The notes: a model not told the origin generated them from the sequence alone. A stretch of 64,000 nt of DNA from Mycobacterium paraense (GCF_002101815.1 NZ_LQPM01000007.1:1-64000); one strand, 5' to 3'. Shown: positions 53,090 to 62,500, counted from the first letter of the stretch. Numbers and translations are program-made.

Positions 53090-54046
53090 CTAGTGGGTCA
53101 AGGCCCGCAGGAAGAACTTCAGGTTGGCGGGCCGCTCGGCCAACCGGCGGGCGAAGTACCCGTACCACTGGGTGCCGAACGGGACGTACACCCGCACGTG
53201 GTTGCCCGCCTCGGCCAACCGGCGCTGCTCGCCGTCGCGGATGCCGTACAGCATCTGGTATTCGAAATCGTCGACGGCACGGCCGGATACACGCGCCATG
53301 GCGGGCACCGCCCCGATCACCGCCGGGTCGTGCGACGCCACCATCGGATAGCCGCTGCCCGCCATCAGCACGCGCAGGCACGCGAGGTAGGACGCGGTGA
53401 CGTCGGCGTCGGCCCGGTAGGCCACGGAGGGGGGCTCGTCGTAGGCGCCCTTGCACAACCGGATCCGCGCACCGGCCGCGGCGAATTGCTCGCAATCCCC
53501 CAGGGTGCGTCGTAGGTAGGCCTGCAAAACCGTGCCCAGCCAGGGAAAGTCGGCGCGCAGGTCGCGCACGATCGACAGGGTCGAGTCGGTCGTGGTGTGG
53601 TCTTCGGCGTCCACCGTCACCCACAGGCCGGCGCGCCGCGCGGCATCACAGATCGACCAGGCGTTCTCGCGCGCGATCTTCTCCCCGTCGCGATCCAGGG
53701 CCTGCCCCAGCGCGGACAGCTTCAGCGACACCTCCAGCGGCCGGACGCCGCCACCCGTTTCACCGAACCGGCCCAGCCTGTCGATCAGATCGAGGTACAC
53801 CCGCACCGCCGCGTCGGCGTCGTCGACGTCGTCGACGCCCTCGCCCAGGTAGTCAACGCTGACGAGGCGTCCCGAAGCACGCAGCGCGCCAACGCTGTCC
53901 AGCACGGCGTCGATCGTTTCGCCGGGCACGAAGCGGCGCACCACCTTACGCGTGACGGGCATGCGTTCGGCCGCACGCCGCAACGCCTCCCACCGGCTGG
54001 CGGCCATGATCGCCGGGCGCACCGTGTGGGCGAACAAGCCGGCCAT
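53090..54046 (-). CDS. pruB: Proline dehydrogenase (monofunctional)
   Basis: PruB oxidises proline to pyrroline-5-carboxylate with FAD. The 318-residue TIM-barrel enzyme has the PRODH motifs VSLKLSALGQALDRDG, VTVDAEDHTTTDSTLSIVRD, the FAD-binding ARIRLCKGAYDEP, DDFEYQMLYGIRDGEQR and the C-terminal YVPFGTQWYGYFARRLAERP. It corresponds to Rv1188. ATG 54046 overlaps the pruA stop codon (TGATG), so the two enzymes of the pathway are made together. Confidence 0.95.
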   Translation of the reverse strand: MAGLFAHTVRPAIMAASRWEALRRAAERMPVTRKVVRRFVPGETIDAVLDSVGALRASGRLVSVDYLGEGVDDVDDADAAVRVYLDLIDRLGRFGETGGGVRPLEVSLKLSALGQALDRDGEKIARENAWSICDAARRAGLWVTVDAEDHTTTDSTLSIVRDLRADFPWLGTVLQAYLRRTLGDCEQFAAAGARIRLCKGAYDEPPSVAYRADADVTASYLACLRVLMAGSGYPMVASHDPAVIGAVPAMARVSGRAVDDFEYQMLYGIRDGEQRRLAEAGNHVRVYVPFGTQWYGYFARRLAERPANLKFFLRALTH

Positions 54047-55677
54047 CAGTCGGCCGCCATGTGCGGATAGATGTGCTCGGTGGCCGGGACGAACGTCTCC
54101 TTGATCGTGCGGGCCGACGTCCAGCGCAGCAGGTTCAGCACCGAGCCGGCCTTGTCGTTGGTGCCGGACCCGCGCGAACCGCCGAACGGCTGGCGACCGA
54201 CCACCGCGCCGGTCGGCTTGTCGTTGACGTAGAAATTCCCGGCGGCGAACCGCAGCCGGTCCTGGGCGGTCAGCACGGCCGCCCGGTCGTCGGCGATGAC
54301 GGCGCCGGTCAGCGCGTAGCGGGAACCGGTGTCGACAACGCCGAGGATCCGCTCGTACTGGTCGTCGGGGTAGACGTGCACCGAGAGCAGCGGGCCGAAG
54401 TATTCCGTCGCGAAGGACTCGTCGGTCGGGTCGTCGGACAGCAGCACTGTCGGCCGCACGAAATAGCCGACGCCGTCGTCGTATTCGCCCCCGACGGCGA
54501 TCGTGACGCCGGGAGCGCCCTTCGCGCGTTCGATGGCGTCGACGTTCTTGATGAAGGCCCGCCGGTCGATCAGCGCGCCGCCGTAGTTGGACAGGTCGGT
54601 GACGTCGCCGTAGCGCAGCGCGGCCGCCGCGCCCAGGAAGTCATCGCCCATGCGCTGCCACACCGAGTGGGCGACGAACGCCCGCGACGCGGCCGAGCAC
54701 TTCTGCCCCTGGTAGTCGAACGCCCCGCGAATCAGCGCCGTGGTCAGCACATCCGGGCGCGCCGAGGCGTGTGCGACGACGAAGTCCTTGCCGCCGGTCT
54801 CGCCGACCAGCCGCGGGTAACTGTGGTAGCGGCCGATGTTGGCGCCCACCCGCTGCCACAGGTGCTGGAAGGTGGCCGTCGAACCGGTGAAGTGGATGCC
54901 GGCCAGCCGGGGATCATCAAGCGCCACATCCGAAACCGCGAAGCCGTCGCCCGTGAGCAGGTTGATCACTCCGGGCGGCAGGCCCGCGGCCTCGAGCAGC
55001 TGCATCGTCAGATACGCCGACAGGGTCTGGGTGATCGACGGCTTCCACACCACGGTGTTGCCCATCAGCGCGGGTGCGGTCGGCAGGTTGCCGGCGATCG
55101 AGGTGAAGTTGAACGGCGTGACGGCGTAGACGAAGCCGTCCAGCGGGCGGTAGTCGCTGCGGTTCCACTCGCCGGGCCCGCTGATCGGCTGCTGCGCCAA
55201 AATCTGCCGGGCGAACGCGACGTTGAACCGCCAGAAGTCGACCTGCTCGCACGGCGAATCGATCTCGGCCTGGTAGACCGACTTGGACTGGCCGAGCATC
55301 GTTGCGGCCGCGATCTTTTCGCGCCACGGTCCGGCCAGCAGGTCGGCGACGCGCAGGAACACCGCGGCGCGCTCGTCGAAAGGCGTTGCCGCCCAGTCTT
55401 TCTTCGCGGCCATCGCGGCCTCGATGGCCGCCGTCGCGTCGGCGTGCACGGCGTTGGTGAGGGTGCCCAGCGTCGCGGCGTGCCGGTGCGGCTGGACGAC
55501 ATCGATCCGCTCGCCCTCCCCCATCCGGTGGCGGCCGCCGATGACGTGCGGGAGGTCGATCGGATTGTCGGCCAGCGCGCTCAACTCGTCGAGCAGGCGG
55601 CTTCGTTCCGGGGATTGCGGCGCATAGTCGTGGACCGGCTCGTTGGCGGGGACTGGTACCTGGGTGATCGCGTCCAT
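54046..55677 (-). CDS. pruA: 1-pyrroline-5-carboxylate dehydrogenase
   Basis: PruA converts glutamate semialdehyde/P5C to glutamate with NAD+. The 543-residue ALDH-family protein has FVYAVTPFNFTSIAGNLPTA, the cofactor loop GIHFTGSTATFQHLW, catalytic Glu in LVGETGGKDF, nucleophile in DYQGQKCSAASRAFV, and the C-terminal NDKPTGAVVGRQPFGGSRGS typical of group-1 P5CDHs. It corresponds to Rv1187 (rocA). ATG 55677 faces the PucR-type regulator across 84 bp that contain a CTTGT/ACAAG inverted repeat. Confidence 0.96.
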   Translation of the reverse strand: MDAITQVPVPANEPVHDYAPQSPERSRLLDELSALADNPIDLPHVIGGRHRMGEGERIDVVQPHRHAATLGTLTNAVHADATAAIEAAMAAKKDWAATPFDERAAVFLRVADLLAGPWREKIAAATMLGQSKSVYQAEIDSPCEQVDFWRFNVAFARQILAQQPISGPGEWNRSDYRPLDGFVYAVTPFNFTSIAGNLPTAPALMGNTVVWKPSITQTLSAYLTMQLLEAAGLPPGVINLLTGDGFAVSDVALDDPRLAGIHFTGSTATFQHLWQRVGANIGRYHSYPRLVGETGGKDFVVAHASARPDVLTTALIRGAFDYQGQKCSAASRAFVAHSVWQRMGDDFLGAAAALRYGDVTDLSNYGGALIDRRAFIKNVDAIERAKGAPGVTIAVGGEYDDGVGYFVRPTVLLSDDPTDESFATEYFGPLLSVHVYPDDQYERILGVVDTGSRYALTGAVIADDRAAVLTAQDRLRFAAGNFYVNDKPTGAVVGRQPFGGSRGSGTNDKAGSVLNLLRWTSARTIKETFVPATEHIYPHMAAD

Positions 55678-55708
55678 GCTGCTCAGGATCCCCGGCGCGG
55701 CGCCCGAT

Positions 55709-55729
55709 CTTGTTGGCTAATTGGACAAG
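55709..55729. promoter_or_regulatory. Inverted repeat between pruA and pruC
   Basis: Arms CTTGT (55709-55713) and ACAAG (55725-55729) flank an 11-nt centre with TTGGCTAATTGG. It is the only symmetric element in the short divergent gap and the best candidate for a PruC binding site. Confidence 0.4.
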
Positions 55730-55747
55730 ACCCGCGGCCGAGGCTAG

Positions 55748-55753
55748 TAGAAT
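55748..55753 (+). promoter_or_regulatory. -10 element TAGAAT, leaderless start for pruC
   Basis: TAGAAT is followed by 8 nt and ATG 55762. Confidence 0.6.
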
Positions 55754-55761
55754 CGGACAAC

Positions 55762-57348
55762 ATGCAGGTGGTGGGTGTCGGCCTCGGCCAGTTGTTGCTC
55801 GCGCTGGACGCGACGCTGGTCAGCCTGGTGGACGCGCCGCGGGGCCTGGACCTCCCCGTGGGGTCCGCGGCGCTGATCGATTCCGACGATGTGCGGCTCG
55901 GCCTTGCCGCCGCCGCGGGCTCGGCCGACGTCTTCTTCTTGCTCGGGGTCACCGACGACGAGGCCCGGCGGTGGGTGGACAAGCAGGCGCGCGAGCGGGT
56001 CCCGGTGGCGATCTTCGCCAAGGAGCCATCGGACGACCTCGTGGCGGCGGCGGTCGCGGCCGGCTCGGCGGTGGTCGCCGTCGAGCCAAGGGCCCGGTGG
56101 GAGCGGCTCTACCAGTTGGTCAATCACGTTCTGGAACATCACGGCGATCGCGGCGACCCCGTCGATGACTCGGGCACCGACCTGTTCGGCCTGGCGCAGT
56201 CGCTGGCCGACCGCATCCACGGCATGGTCAGCATCGAAAACGCGCAGTCACACGTGCTCGCCTATTCCGCCTCCAACGACGAAGCCGACGAGCTGCGCCG
56301 GCTGTCCATCCTGGGGCGCGCGGGGCCACCCGAGCACCTGGAGTGGATCGGCCAATGGGGCATCTTCGACGCGCTGCGATCCGGCGGCGAGGTGGTGCGG
56401 GTTGCCGAGCGCCCCGAGCTCGGTTTGCGCCCCCGGCTGGCGATCGGCATCCACCAGGCACCGGCCGGGCCGCGCCGACCGCCGGTGTTCGCCGGCGCCA
56501 TCTGGGTCCAGCAGGGCTCGCAGCCGCTGGCCGACGACGCCGAAGACGTGCTGCGCGGCGCGGCGGTCCTTGCCGCGCGAATCATGTTGCGGCTGACCGC
56601 CCGTCCGTCCACGCACGCACGACGGGTGCAGCAACTGCTCGGACTCACCGACGAACCCGGCGACGCTGCCGCCGTCGCCCACGAACTGGGCCTCCCCGCC
56701 GACGGCCCCGCCGCGCTCGTCGGTTGGGACACCGTGCAAACTCCCCACCCACGGATCGCGGACGTGTTGGCGTTGAGCGCCAGCGCTTTTCGGCGCGATG
56801 CCCAGGTCGCCTCCCGTGAATCGCGCGTCTACGTGCTGCTGCCACAGACGCAGGCCAGGTCGGTCACCTCGTGGGTGCGCGGCACGATCGCCTCCCTGCG
56901 CGCCGAACTCGGCGTCGAGCTGCGCGCCGCCATCGCCCCGTGGGTGGCCGGCCTGGCAGAGGTCGCGGTTGCGCGCGCGGAGGTCGACCGCGTGCTGGAC
57001 AGCGCTGAGCGACACCCGATTTCGATCGGACGGGTGACCACCCTGGCCGAAGCGCGCACCACGGTCCTCCTCGACGAAATCGTCACCCTGGTGGGCGCCG
57101 ACCGACGGCTGGTCGATCCGCGGATACGCGACCTGCGCGCCCACGACCCGATGCTGGTCGAGACGCTGCGGGCCTACCTGGACAGCTTCGGCGACATCGC
57201 CACGGCCGCCCGGGCGCTGCAGGTGCACCCCAACACCGTTCGCTACCGGGTGCGACGGATCGAGAAGGTGTTGGCGACCTCCCTGTCGGATCCCGAGGTG
57301 CGGCTGCTGTTTTCCCTGGGATTGCGGGTGACCGAGCGCTCGGCGTAG
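55762..57348 (+). CDS. pruC: PucR-family proline-responsive activator
   Basis: PruC activates pruAB in response to proline in M. tuberculosis (Rv1186c). The 528-residue protein has an N-terminal PucR sensing domain (MQVVGVGLGQLLLALDATLV to ~150), a GAF-like middle (SLADRIHGMVSIENAQSHVL) and the C-terminal PucR HTH with LRAYLDSFGDIATAARALQV and HPNTVRYRVRRIEKVL. ATG 55762 is supported by the leaderless -10; the open frame upstream is antisense to pruA. Confidence 0.94.
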   Translation: MQVVGVGLGQLLLALDATLVSLVDAPRGLDLPVGSAALIDSDDVRLGLAAAAGSADVFFLLGVTDDEARRWVDKQARERVPVAIFAKEPSDDLVAAAVAAGSAVVAVEPRARWERLYQLVNHVLEHHGDRGDPVDDSGTDLFGLAQSLADRIHGMVSIENAQSHVLAYSASNDEADELRRLSILGRAGPPEHLEWIGQWGIFDALRSGGEVVRVAERPELGLRPRLAIGIHQAPAGPRRPPVFAGAIWVQQGSQPLADDAEDVLRGAAVLAARIMLRLTARPSTHARRVQQLLGLTDEPGDAAAVAHELGLPADGPAALVGWDTVQTPHPRIADVLALSASAFRRDAQVASRESRVYVLLPQTQARSVTSWVRGTIASLRAELGVELRAAIAPWVAGLAEVAVARAEVDRVLDSAERHPISIGRVTTLAEARTTVLLDEIVTLVGADRRLVDPRIRDLRAHDPMLVETLRAYLDSFGDIATAARALQVHPNTVRYRVRRIEKVLATSLSDPEVRLLFSLGLRVTERSA

Positions 57349-57482
57349 TTGCTCCGCGACCGGTGCAAAGTTTGCCAGAACGCCGAACTTGGGATCGGTA
57401 TCGGCGTACCCTTGCCGCTACTTTCAGTTGATCTCATATCCATCCGATGCAGCGATGCGTCGACGACGCGACAGGGGTAACG

Positions 57483-59402
57483 ATGTCCTACTTGGTGGCT
57501 GTCCCAGAGTTTGTCGCGTCGGCGGCGTCGGATCTGGCGGGCATCGGCGAAGCCGTCAGCACCGCCCATGCCGCGGCGGCGGCGCAGACCACCGCGGTGG
57601 CCACCGCCGCCGCCGATGAGGTTTCCGTGGCTGTCGCCTCGCTGTTTTCTGGCCACGCCCAGGCCTATCAATCGGTGAGCGCGCAGGCGGCGGCGTTTCA
57701 CGCAGACTTCGTGCAGGCGTTGAGCGCCGCCGGGGGTGCCTACACGGCCACCGAAGCGGCCAACGCCTCGCCGCTGGACGCCCTCTGGCCGCTGTGGCAA
57801 GACGTGCGGGCCGTGATCAACGCGCCGACGAACTTGTTGCTGGGGACCCCGCTGATCGGCAAGGGCAGCAACGGGGCTCCCGGTACCGGGCAGAACGGCG
57901 GGCCGGGCGGCCTGCTGTGGGGCGACGGCGGCGACGGCGGGTCCGGGGCGCCCGGCCAGGCGGGCGGCAAGGGCGGCAGCGCCTGGCTGTTCGGCAACGG
58001 CGGGCACGGTGGGACCGGCGGGACCGGCATCACCGGCACCCCGGGCTCGGTGTCCGGCGGCACCAACGGCGGCCCCGGTGGCGGCGGCGGAACCGGCGGG
58101 GCCGGCGGCAACGGCGGGCTGCTCTACGGCAACGGCGGGGGCGGCGGCATCGGCGGCATCGGCGGGACCGGCGGGGCCGGCGTCACCCCGACCAGCGGTG
58201 TCAATGGCACCCAGGGCGGCCTGGCGGGGAACGGCGGCGCCGGCGGCGCCGGCGGCGCGGGCTCACCTCTCTTCGGTCATGGCGGCGACGGCGGCCAGGG
58301 TGGCCAGGGCGGCCAGGGCGGCCACGGCGGCACCGGGGCGGCCGACACCAACGGGTCCGGTGGCGGCCACGGCGGCACCGGCGGCAACGGCGGGGCCGCC
58401 GGCGCGGGCGGCAGTGCGGGCGGCCCCGGCGCCGGTGCGGGCGCCGCGGGAACAGGGGGCGCCGGCGGCAACGGCGGCAACGGCGGCGGCGCGGGCGCCG
58501 CGGGGCACTTCGTTTCCGCGGGCGCCGGTGGCGACGGCGGCCGCGGCGGCGACAGCGTCGGCGGAGCCGGCGGTCAAGGCGGCAACGGCGGCAACGGCGG
58601 CGACAGCAACTACACCGGCACCGGCAGCGCCAATTTCACCGGCGGTCACGGCGGCAACGGCGGCACCGGCGGCAAGGGAGTCACCGGCGGCAACGGCGGC
58701 ACCGGCGGCAACGGCGGCAGCGCCGACGTCGTCCCCTTCATCAGCGCCCCCGGTGTCGCCGCCGCGGGCGGCGGCGGGGGCGGCGGCGGTGCCGGCGGCC
58801 TGAGCACCGGCGGCGGCAACGCCGGCAGGGGCGGCGACGGAGGCAACGGAGGTGGCGCCACCGCCCAGTCCGGCAACCAGGTCGCCACCAGCGGCGGCGG
58901 TTTCGGCGGCGGTGGCGTCCAAACACCGTCCGTGGGTCCCGGCGGCGGCGGGGGCGGCGGCGGCGCCGCCGGGGTCGGCAGCGCAATTGCCATCGGCGAC
59001 AACGGTTCCGACGGCGCCTTCGCCGGCAGCTTCAGCGCCCCCGGTCATGGCGGTCACGGTGGCTACGTCAACAGCACCTCGGGCGAGTTCAGCGCCGGCG
59101 GCGGGGGCGGCGGCGGCGCCGGCGTCGCCGGCAGCCCCGGCGCGGGCGGCGGCCAAGGCGGCAGCGCCGACACCTACGCCGGTGGCCAGGGCGGCCCAGG
59201 CGGCACCGGCCAAACCATCGGCGGCGGCGGCATTGACGGCAAAACCGGCCAGGGCGCCGGCGGCGGCAACGCCACCATTGACCCCGGCGTGGGCGGCGCG
59301 GCCAGCATCGGCGGCGGCGGGGGCGGCGGTGCCGCCGTCGCCTTCGGCAACTCGCCGGACACAGCCAATGGTGGGCAAGGCGGTGGCGGCGGCGGCCCCT
59401 AA
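57483..59402 (+). CDS. PE_PGRS family protein
   Basis: The 639-residue protein begins at ATG 57483 with a CAGGGG site, in the same frame as an upstream ATG at 57447 that lacks one. The PE domain ([40 protein letters not shown]) is followed by a linker with [21 protein letters not shown] and ~500 residues of GGxGG repeats ending GGGGGGP. Its first ~190 residues closely match the PE_PGRS protein at 24308, pointing to recent paralogy, but it lacks the palindromic module seen before the other three. pruC ends 134 bp upstream; nothing else is seen in that gap. Confidence 0.93.
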   Translation: MSYLVAVPEFVASAASDLAGIGEAVSTAHAAAAAQTTAVATAAADEVSVAVASLFSGHAQAYQSVSAQAAAFHADFVQALSAAGGAYTATEAANASPLDALWPLWQDVRAVINAPTNLLLGTPLIGKGSNGAPGTGQNGGPGGLLWGDGGDGGSGAPGQAGGKGGSAWLFGNGGHGGTGGTGITGTPGSVSGGTNGGPGGGGGTGGAGGNGGLLYGNGGGGGIGGIGGTGGAGVTPTSGVNGTQGGLAGNGGAGGAGGAGSPLFGHGGDGGQGGQGGQGGHGGTGAADTNGSGGGHGGTGGNGGAAGAGGSAGGPGAGAGAAGTGGAGGNGGNGGGAGAAGHFVSAGAGGDGGRGGDSVGGAGGQGGNGGNGGDSNYTGTGSANFTGGHGGNGGTGGKGVTGGNGGTGGNGGSADVVPFISAPGVAAAGGGGGGGGAGGLSTGGGNAGRGGDGGNGGGATAQSGNQVATSGGGFGGGGVQTPSVGPGGGGGGGGAAGVGSAIAIGDNGSDGAFAGSFSAPGHGGHGGYVNSTSGEFSAGGGGGGGAGVAGSPGAGGGQGGSADTYAGGQGGPGGTGQTIGGGGIDGKTGQGAGGGNATIDPGVGGAASIGGGGGGGAAVAFGNSPDTANGGQGGGGGGP

Positions 59403-59485
59403 GCCCAGCCGATGCGGCCGATCAGACGCAAGGATTTCGCAAGCGCTCGGCCATAGGCTGACCGGCAGCAGCGAAAGGAGCCACC

Positions 59486-59833
59486 ATGGACACCGCTCGC
59501 ACGTGCGGAGCGTTGATGGCGCGGGCGTTGTTGGCGGGCGGCGTCGCGGTTGCGGCTTTGGGGCTGAGCGCGGGTACCGCCCAAGCCCAACCAAATCCTG
59601 TGCCGCTCAACCACTTCACGTGGTGCCCAGGCCATCCGGATCCGAACGACCACATGTCACCGGGCGGCCCGATCGCCGCCATGCAGCGGGAGGGGTGGGA
59701 CCTGAATGTCTGCCACGACTATTGGTATCCCGCGGCCGGTTTCCCGGATAGTCCGCAACACAACGACATTGTCGAGGGCGACCATGTTCCGCGTGGACCC
59801 GCCTGCGCACCCCTGTGCGCTCCCTGGCCCTGA
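59486..59833 (+). CDS. Small secreted Cys-containing protein (CPG/WD-CH family), copy 2
   Basis: This 115-residue protein has a Sec signal peptide (MDTARTCGALMARALLAGGV, cleavage near AQA-Q at 34) and a mature part with WCPGH at 47, WDLNVCHDYW at 76 and two more cysteines near the C-terminus (ACAPLCAPWP). The order CPG...WD-x3-C-H-x-Y/W is shared with the proteins at 5031 and 59910. ATG 59486 follows GAAAGGAG. It lies 76 bp upstream of copy 3 and is probably a tandem duplicate. Function unknown. Confidence 0.85.
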   Translation: MDTARTCGALMARALLAGGVAVAALGLSAGTAQAQPNPVPLNHFTWCPGHPDPNDHMSPGGPIAAMQREGWDLNVCHDYWYPAAGFPDSPQHNDIVEGDHVPRGPACAPLCAPWP

Positions 59834-59909
59834 TTCCCGTCAGCAGATTGCCCATGAAAATGGCACCCGCCCGCGTTACATTGACCCGAGAACGGCGAAA
59901 GGAAGCGCC

Positions 59910-60320
59910 ATGGGTATCACCGTGAAGAAGGTCATCGCCGGGGCGCTGCTGCCAGGCGGCGTCGCCGTGGCGCTGTTGGGCGTGGGAGCCGCTACCGCCC
60001 AAGCCGACCCCGGGTCCATGCCATCCGGGCATGGTCTCTTGCCGGAAGACGGGCCGGTGCCCCCGGGCGCATCCGGGCCATACAAGTGCTGCCCGGGGGA
60101 TCCGATGGGACTTCGCCCGAATACCGGTCACGGGTGTCCGTCCGGGTCGAACGGGCTCGGTGTGAACTGGGACCGGAGTCAGTGCCATACCTGGTGGGGA
60201 GTCGTCTGGGGTCATGGCAACGTCGACGCCGCCGTTTGGGAGGGACCCGATCCCCCGCCGCCGGAGGCGACGCAGAAGCCACCGTGCGGATTTCCCTTCA
60301 TGTGTTCCGGCACACCGTAG
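59910..60320 (+). CDS. Small secreted Cys-containing protein (CPG/WD-CH family), copy 3
   Basis: This 136-residue protein has a Sec signal peptide (MGITVKKVIAGALLPGGVAV, cleavage near AQA-D at 32) and a mature region with KCCPGDPMG (C60, C61), NWDRSQCHTWWGVVWGHGNV (C92), a VWEGPDPPPP segment paralleling IWDGPNPP in copy 1, and a C-terminal PCGFPFMCSG. Six cysteines suggest up to three disulfides. ATG 59910 follows GAAAGGAAG. The family is defined only from this window; no known homologue is claimed. Confidence 0.85.
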   Translation: MGITVKKVIAGALLPGGVAVALLGVGAATAQADPGSMPSGHGLLPEDGPVPPGASGPYKCCPGDPMGLRPNTGHGCPSGSNGLGVNWDRSQCHTWWGVVWGHGNVDAAVWEGPDPPPPEATQKPPCGFPFMCSGTP

Positions 60321-60448
60321 GGCCGTCCCGGCTCCGCGCTTCCCAAGCATGAAATCCTCAGCGCGCCAATGACATTAGGTCCGGACCGGCGTCGCCGAAC
60401 GCAACCAGCCGCCGCCGTTGTAGGGGTGCGGGCCACCGAGCGCCGGCG

Positions 60449-61444
60449 TCAGGTCGCCTTCTTGCGGATCGCGATGTTGAGGTAGGGCATGAACAGGCCG
60501 AACGGCAGTTCCGGGCATTGTCGGCGTAACAGGTTGGCGTAGCGGCGATTCGCGGATTGGCGATAGTACAGCCAGCGCAACGGGTTTTGCTTCATGTGGA
60601 ACGTCTGCCGGTCGACCATGAAGTCGAGTTCGGAGATCGGCCCCAAGGCCAACTCGATGTCGTGAAAGCTCACGCCCCGACCGCGCCGGGCCAGTTCCAG
60701 CCCGGCGTCCTCCGACGTGGTGTCGAACGCCGACGCCTGGTATCTCGCCGTCCGCTTCAGATATTCCAGAGCTATCTCGTCCGGCAGCCAGTGGAAGAAC
60801 GGCAAGTCGGCGGTGTGATCGTCGAAAAGCCATAGCCGATTGGGCGCTTCGATGATGCAGAGGATGCCGCCGTCGGCCAGTAACTGCCACGCGGCCCGCA
60901 GGCTGGTCAACCGCTCGTGGTACGTCATGTGCTCCAGCGACGCGAAGAAGATGACGAAATCGAAGCCGGCGTGGTCGAAATGCGTGGCTATGTCGGTCGC
61001 ATTCATGTGCTGCAGGGGCGGTTCGCCGAGCCCGAAGAAACGCAGCCGGGCCCGCGACACGGCGAGGGATTCCTCCACCACGTCGATGCCCGTGACCTCG
61101 GCGCCCTGCTCGACCAGGGCCATGACGGACGACCCAGTCCCGCAGCCGATCTCGAACACGCGCGCGCCGTCCAGGCGGCGGAGGCCGTCAAGCCAGGGCA
61201 CGTACTCGTGCCTGTCGTAGATCAGCCGCCCGACGGCGTGCTCATCCATGTCGTGGCGCCCAACCTCGGAATCCCAGTAGTCCTCGGTCGACCAGTTCTC
61301 GCGCAGGTATTGACGAAAACCTTCCACGCTCACCGGATTCAGGGGTGTGAAGCGTCGACGCAGCTCGGCGGTCGTTCCCCGGTCGGCGCGCCAGATGATT
61401 CGGCGGACCGACTCCTTGGCGGAGTTTTGCACGACGGTCATCAT
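60449..61444 (-). CDS. Class I SAM-dependent methyltransferase
   Basis: This 331-residue protein has a Rossmann methyltransferase core with motif I VFEIGCGTGSSVMALVEQGA (98-104 EIGCGTG), the acidic VTGIDVVEESLAVSRARL, then FDFVIFFASLEHMTYHERLT and a post-I loop. The C-terminal ~120 residues are Arg- and aromatic-rich (PLRWLYYRQSANRRYANLLR), suggesting a polar-lipid or glycan substrate. The start is one of two adjacent ATGs (61444 or 61441). It is divergent from the trehalose sulfotransferase across 96 bp, which may indicate a linked glycolipid role (inference). Confidence 0.88.
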   Translation of the reverse strand: MMTVVQNSAKESVRRIIWRADRGTTAELRRRFTPLNPVSVEGFRQYLRENWSTEDYWDSEVGRHDMDEHAVGRLIYDRHEYVPWLDGLRRLDGARVFEIGCGTGSSVMALVEQGAEVTGIDVVEESLAVSRARLRFFGLGEPPLQHMNATDIATHFDHAGFDFVIFFASLEHMTYHERLTSLRAAWQLLADGGILCIIEAPNRLWLFDDHTADLPFFHWLPDEIALEYLKRTARYQASAFDTTSEDAGLELARRGRGVSFHDIELALGPISELDFMVDRQTFHMKQNPLRWLYYRQSANRRYANLLRRQCPELPFGLFMPYLNIAIRKKAT

Positions 61445-61480
61445 CGCATCCGGCGGCGGCCGCCTGGCGGCAATACTTAT

Positions 61481-61493
61481 GTTCAGCGTGAAC
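61481..61493. promoter_or_regulatory. Short palindrome between the methyltransferase and stf0
   Basis: GTTCA-GCG-TGAAC is a perfect 13-bp inverted repeat in the divergent gap, 36 bp before the stf0 -10. It resembles a regulator half-site pair, but its length alone gives weak support. Confidence 0.3.
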
Positions 61494-61528
61494 CCAATCG
61501 AATGAGTTGCGGGGCGTTTTCCTGCGGT

Positions 61529-61534
61529 TAGGCT
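61529..61534 (+). promoter_or_regulatory. -10 element TAGGCT, leaderless start for stf0
   Basis: TAGGCT is followed by 6 nt and GTG 61541, which favours this GTG over the TTG at 61538. Confidence 0.55.
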
Positions 61535-61540
61535 TTCTTG

Positions 61541-62344
61541 GTGCCTGAAAGCCCGTCGTCGTATCTGGTGCTGGCTTCTCAGCGCAGCGGCAGCACGCTG
61601 CTGGTGGAATCCCTGCGCTCCACCGGCGTGGCCGGCGAGCCCCAGGAGTTCTTTCAGTACCTGCCGGCCACCAGCCAGTCACCGCAGCCGCGGGAGTGGT
61701 TCGCCGGCGTGGACGACGAGTCGATCCTGTCTCTGCTGGATCCCCTGGACGCCGGGACGCCCGACCTGGCGCCGCCCGAGATCTGGCGCGACTACATCCG
61801 CACGGTCGGCAGGACACCCAACGGCGTGTGGGGCGGCAAGCTGATGTGGAACCAGACCCCGCTGCTGTTGAACCGCGCCAAAGACCTGCCGAATCGATCC
61901 GGCGACGGCCTGCGGGCCGCCATCCGCGACGTCGTCGGCGAGGAACCGCTGCTCATCCACGTGCACCGGCCCGACGTGGTGTCGCAGGCGGTGTCCTTCT
62001 GGCGCGCGGTGCAGACGCGGGTGTGGCGGGGCCGGCCCGATCCGGTCCGCGACGCGCGCGCCACCTACCACGCCGGCGCGATCGCGCACGTCGTCACCAT
62101 GCTGCGCGCCCAGGAGGAGGGCTGGCGGACGTGGTTCGCCGAGGAAGGCGTCGAGCCGATGGAGGTCCCGTATCCCGTGTTGTGGCGCAACCTGACTCAG
62201 GTGGTGGCCACCATCCTCGAGGCGTTGGGGCTCGACCCGCGCCTGGCGCCCGAGCCGGCGCTGGAGCGCCAGGCCGACCAGCGCTCCGACGAATGGGTGG
62301 AACGCTACCGCGCCGACGCCGAGCGGGACGGGCTGCCGACCTAA
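61541..62344 (+). CDS. stf0: Trehalose 2-sulfotransferase Stf0
   Basis: Stf0 transfers sulfate from PAPS to the 2-position of trehalose, the first committed step of sulfolipid-1 synthesis. The 267-residue protein is the same length as the known enzyme and nearly collinear: PAPS 5'-phosphosulfate loop SQRSGST at 13-19, [46 protein letters not shown] and [20 protein letters not shown]. In H37Rv the gene (Rv0295c) is far from pruC, so this neighbourhood is rearranged. Species that lack SL-1 still make trehalose-2-sulfate, so the final product here is open. Confidence 0.95.
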   Translation: MPESPSSYLVLASQRSGSTLLVESLRSTGVAGEPQEFFQYLPATSQSPQPREWFAGVDDESILSLLDPLDAGTPDLAPPEIWRDYIRTVGRTPNGVWGGKLMWNQTPLLLNRAKDLPNRSGDGLRAAIRDVVGEEPLLIHVHRPDVVSQAVSFWRAVQTRVWRGRPDPVRDARATYHAGAIAHVVTMLRAQEEGWRTWFAEEGVEPMEVPYPVLWRNLTQVVATILEALGLDPRLAPEPALERQADQRSDEWVERYRADAERDGLPT

Positions 62345-62400
62345 ATTCAGCGCGAGCCAATCGGTTGGCCCCCAACGCCGGCCACGCCACCATTGCCGTC

Positions 62401-62496
62401 GTGAACCGGTTATCCGAGGATTGGTGGGCGACGCTGCTCGCGGGCGTGATCGTGGCGTTGGCGGTGGCCGGCGCGCTTCCCAGGATCCCCTGGTGA
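62401..62496 (+). CDS. 31-residue single-pass membrane microprotein upstream of the YeiH gene
   Basis: The frame GTG 62401 to TGA 62496 encodes [18 protein letters not shown] and a further hydrophobic stretch ending ALPRIPW. It has an amphipathic N-terminus with two Trp, one hydrophobic helix (about 10-25) and a short PxxPW tail. It ends 4 bp before the GTG of the YeiH-type transporter. Small companions of this type (such as KdpF) associate with a neighbouring transporter, so a role as an accessory subunit is plausible. No clear Shine-Dalgarno is visible, and conservation was not tested. Confidence 0.6.
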   Translation: MNRLSEDWWATLLAGVIVALAVAGALPRIPW

Positions 62497-62500
62497 CGGC

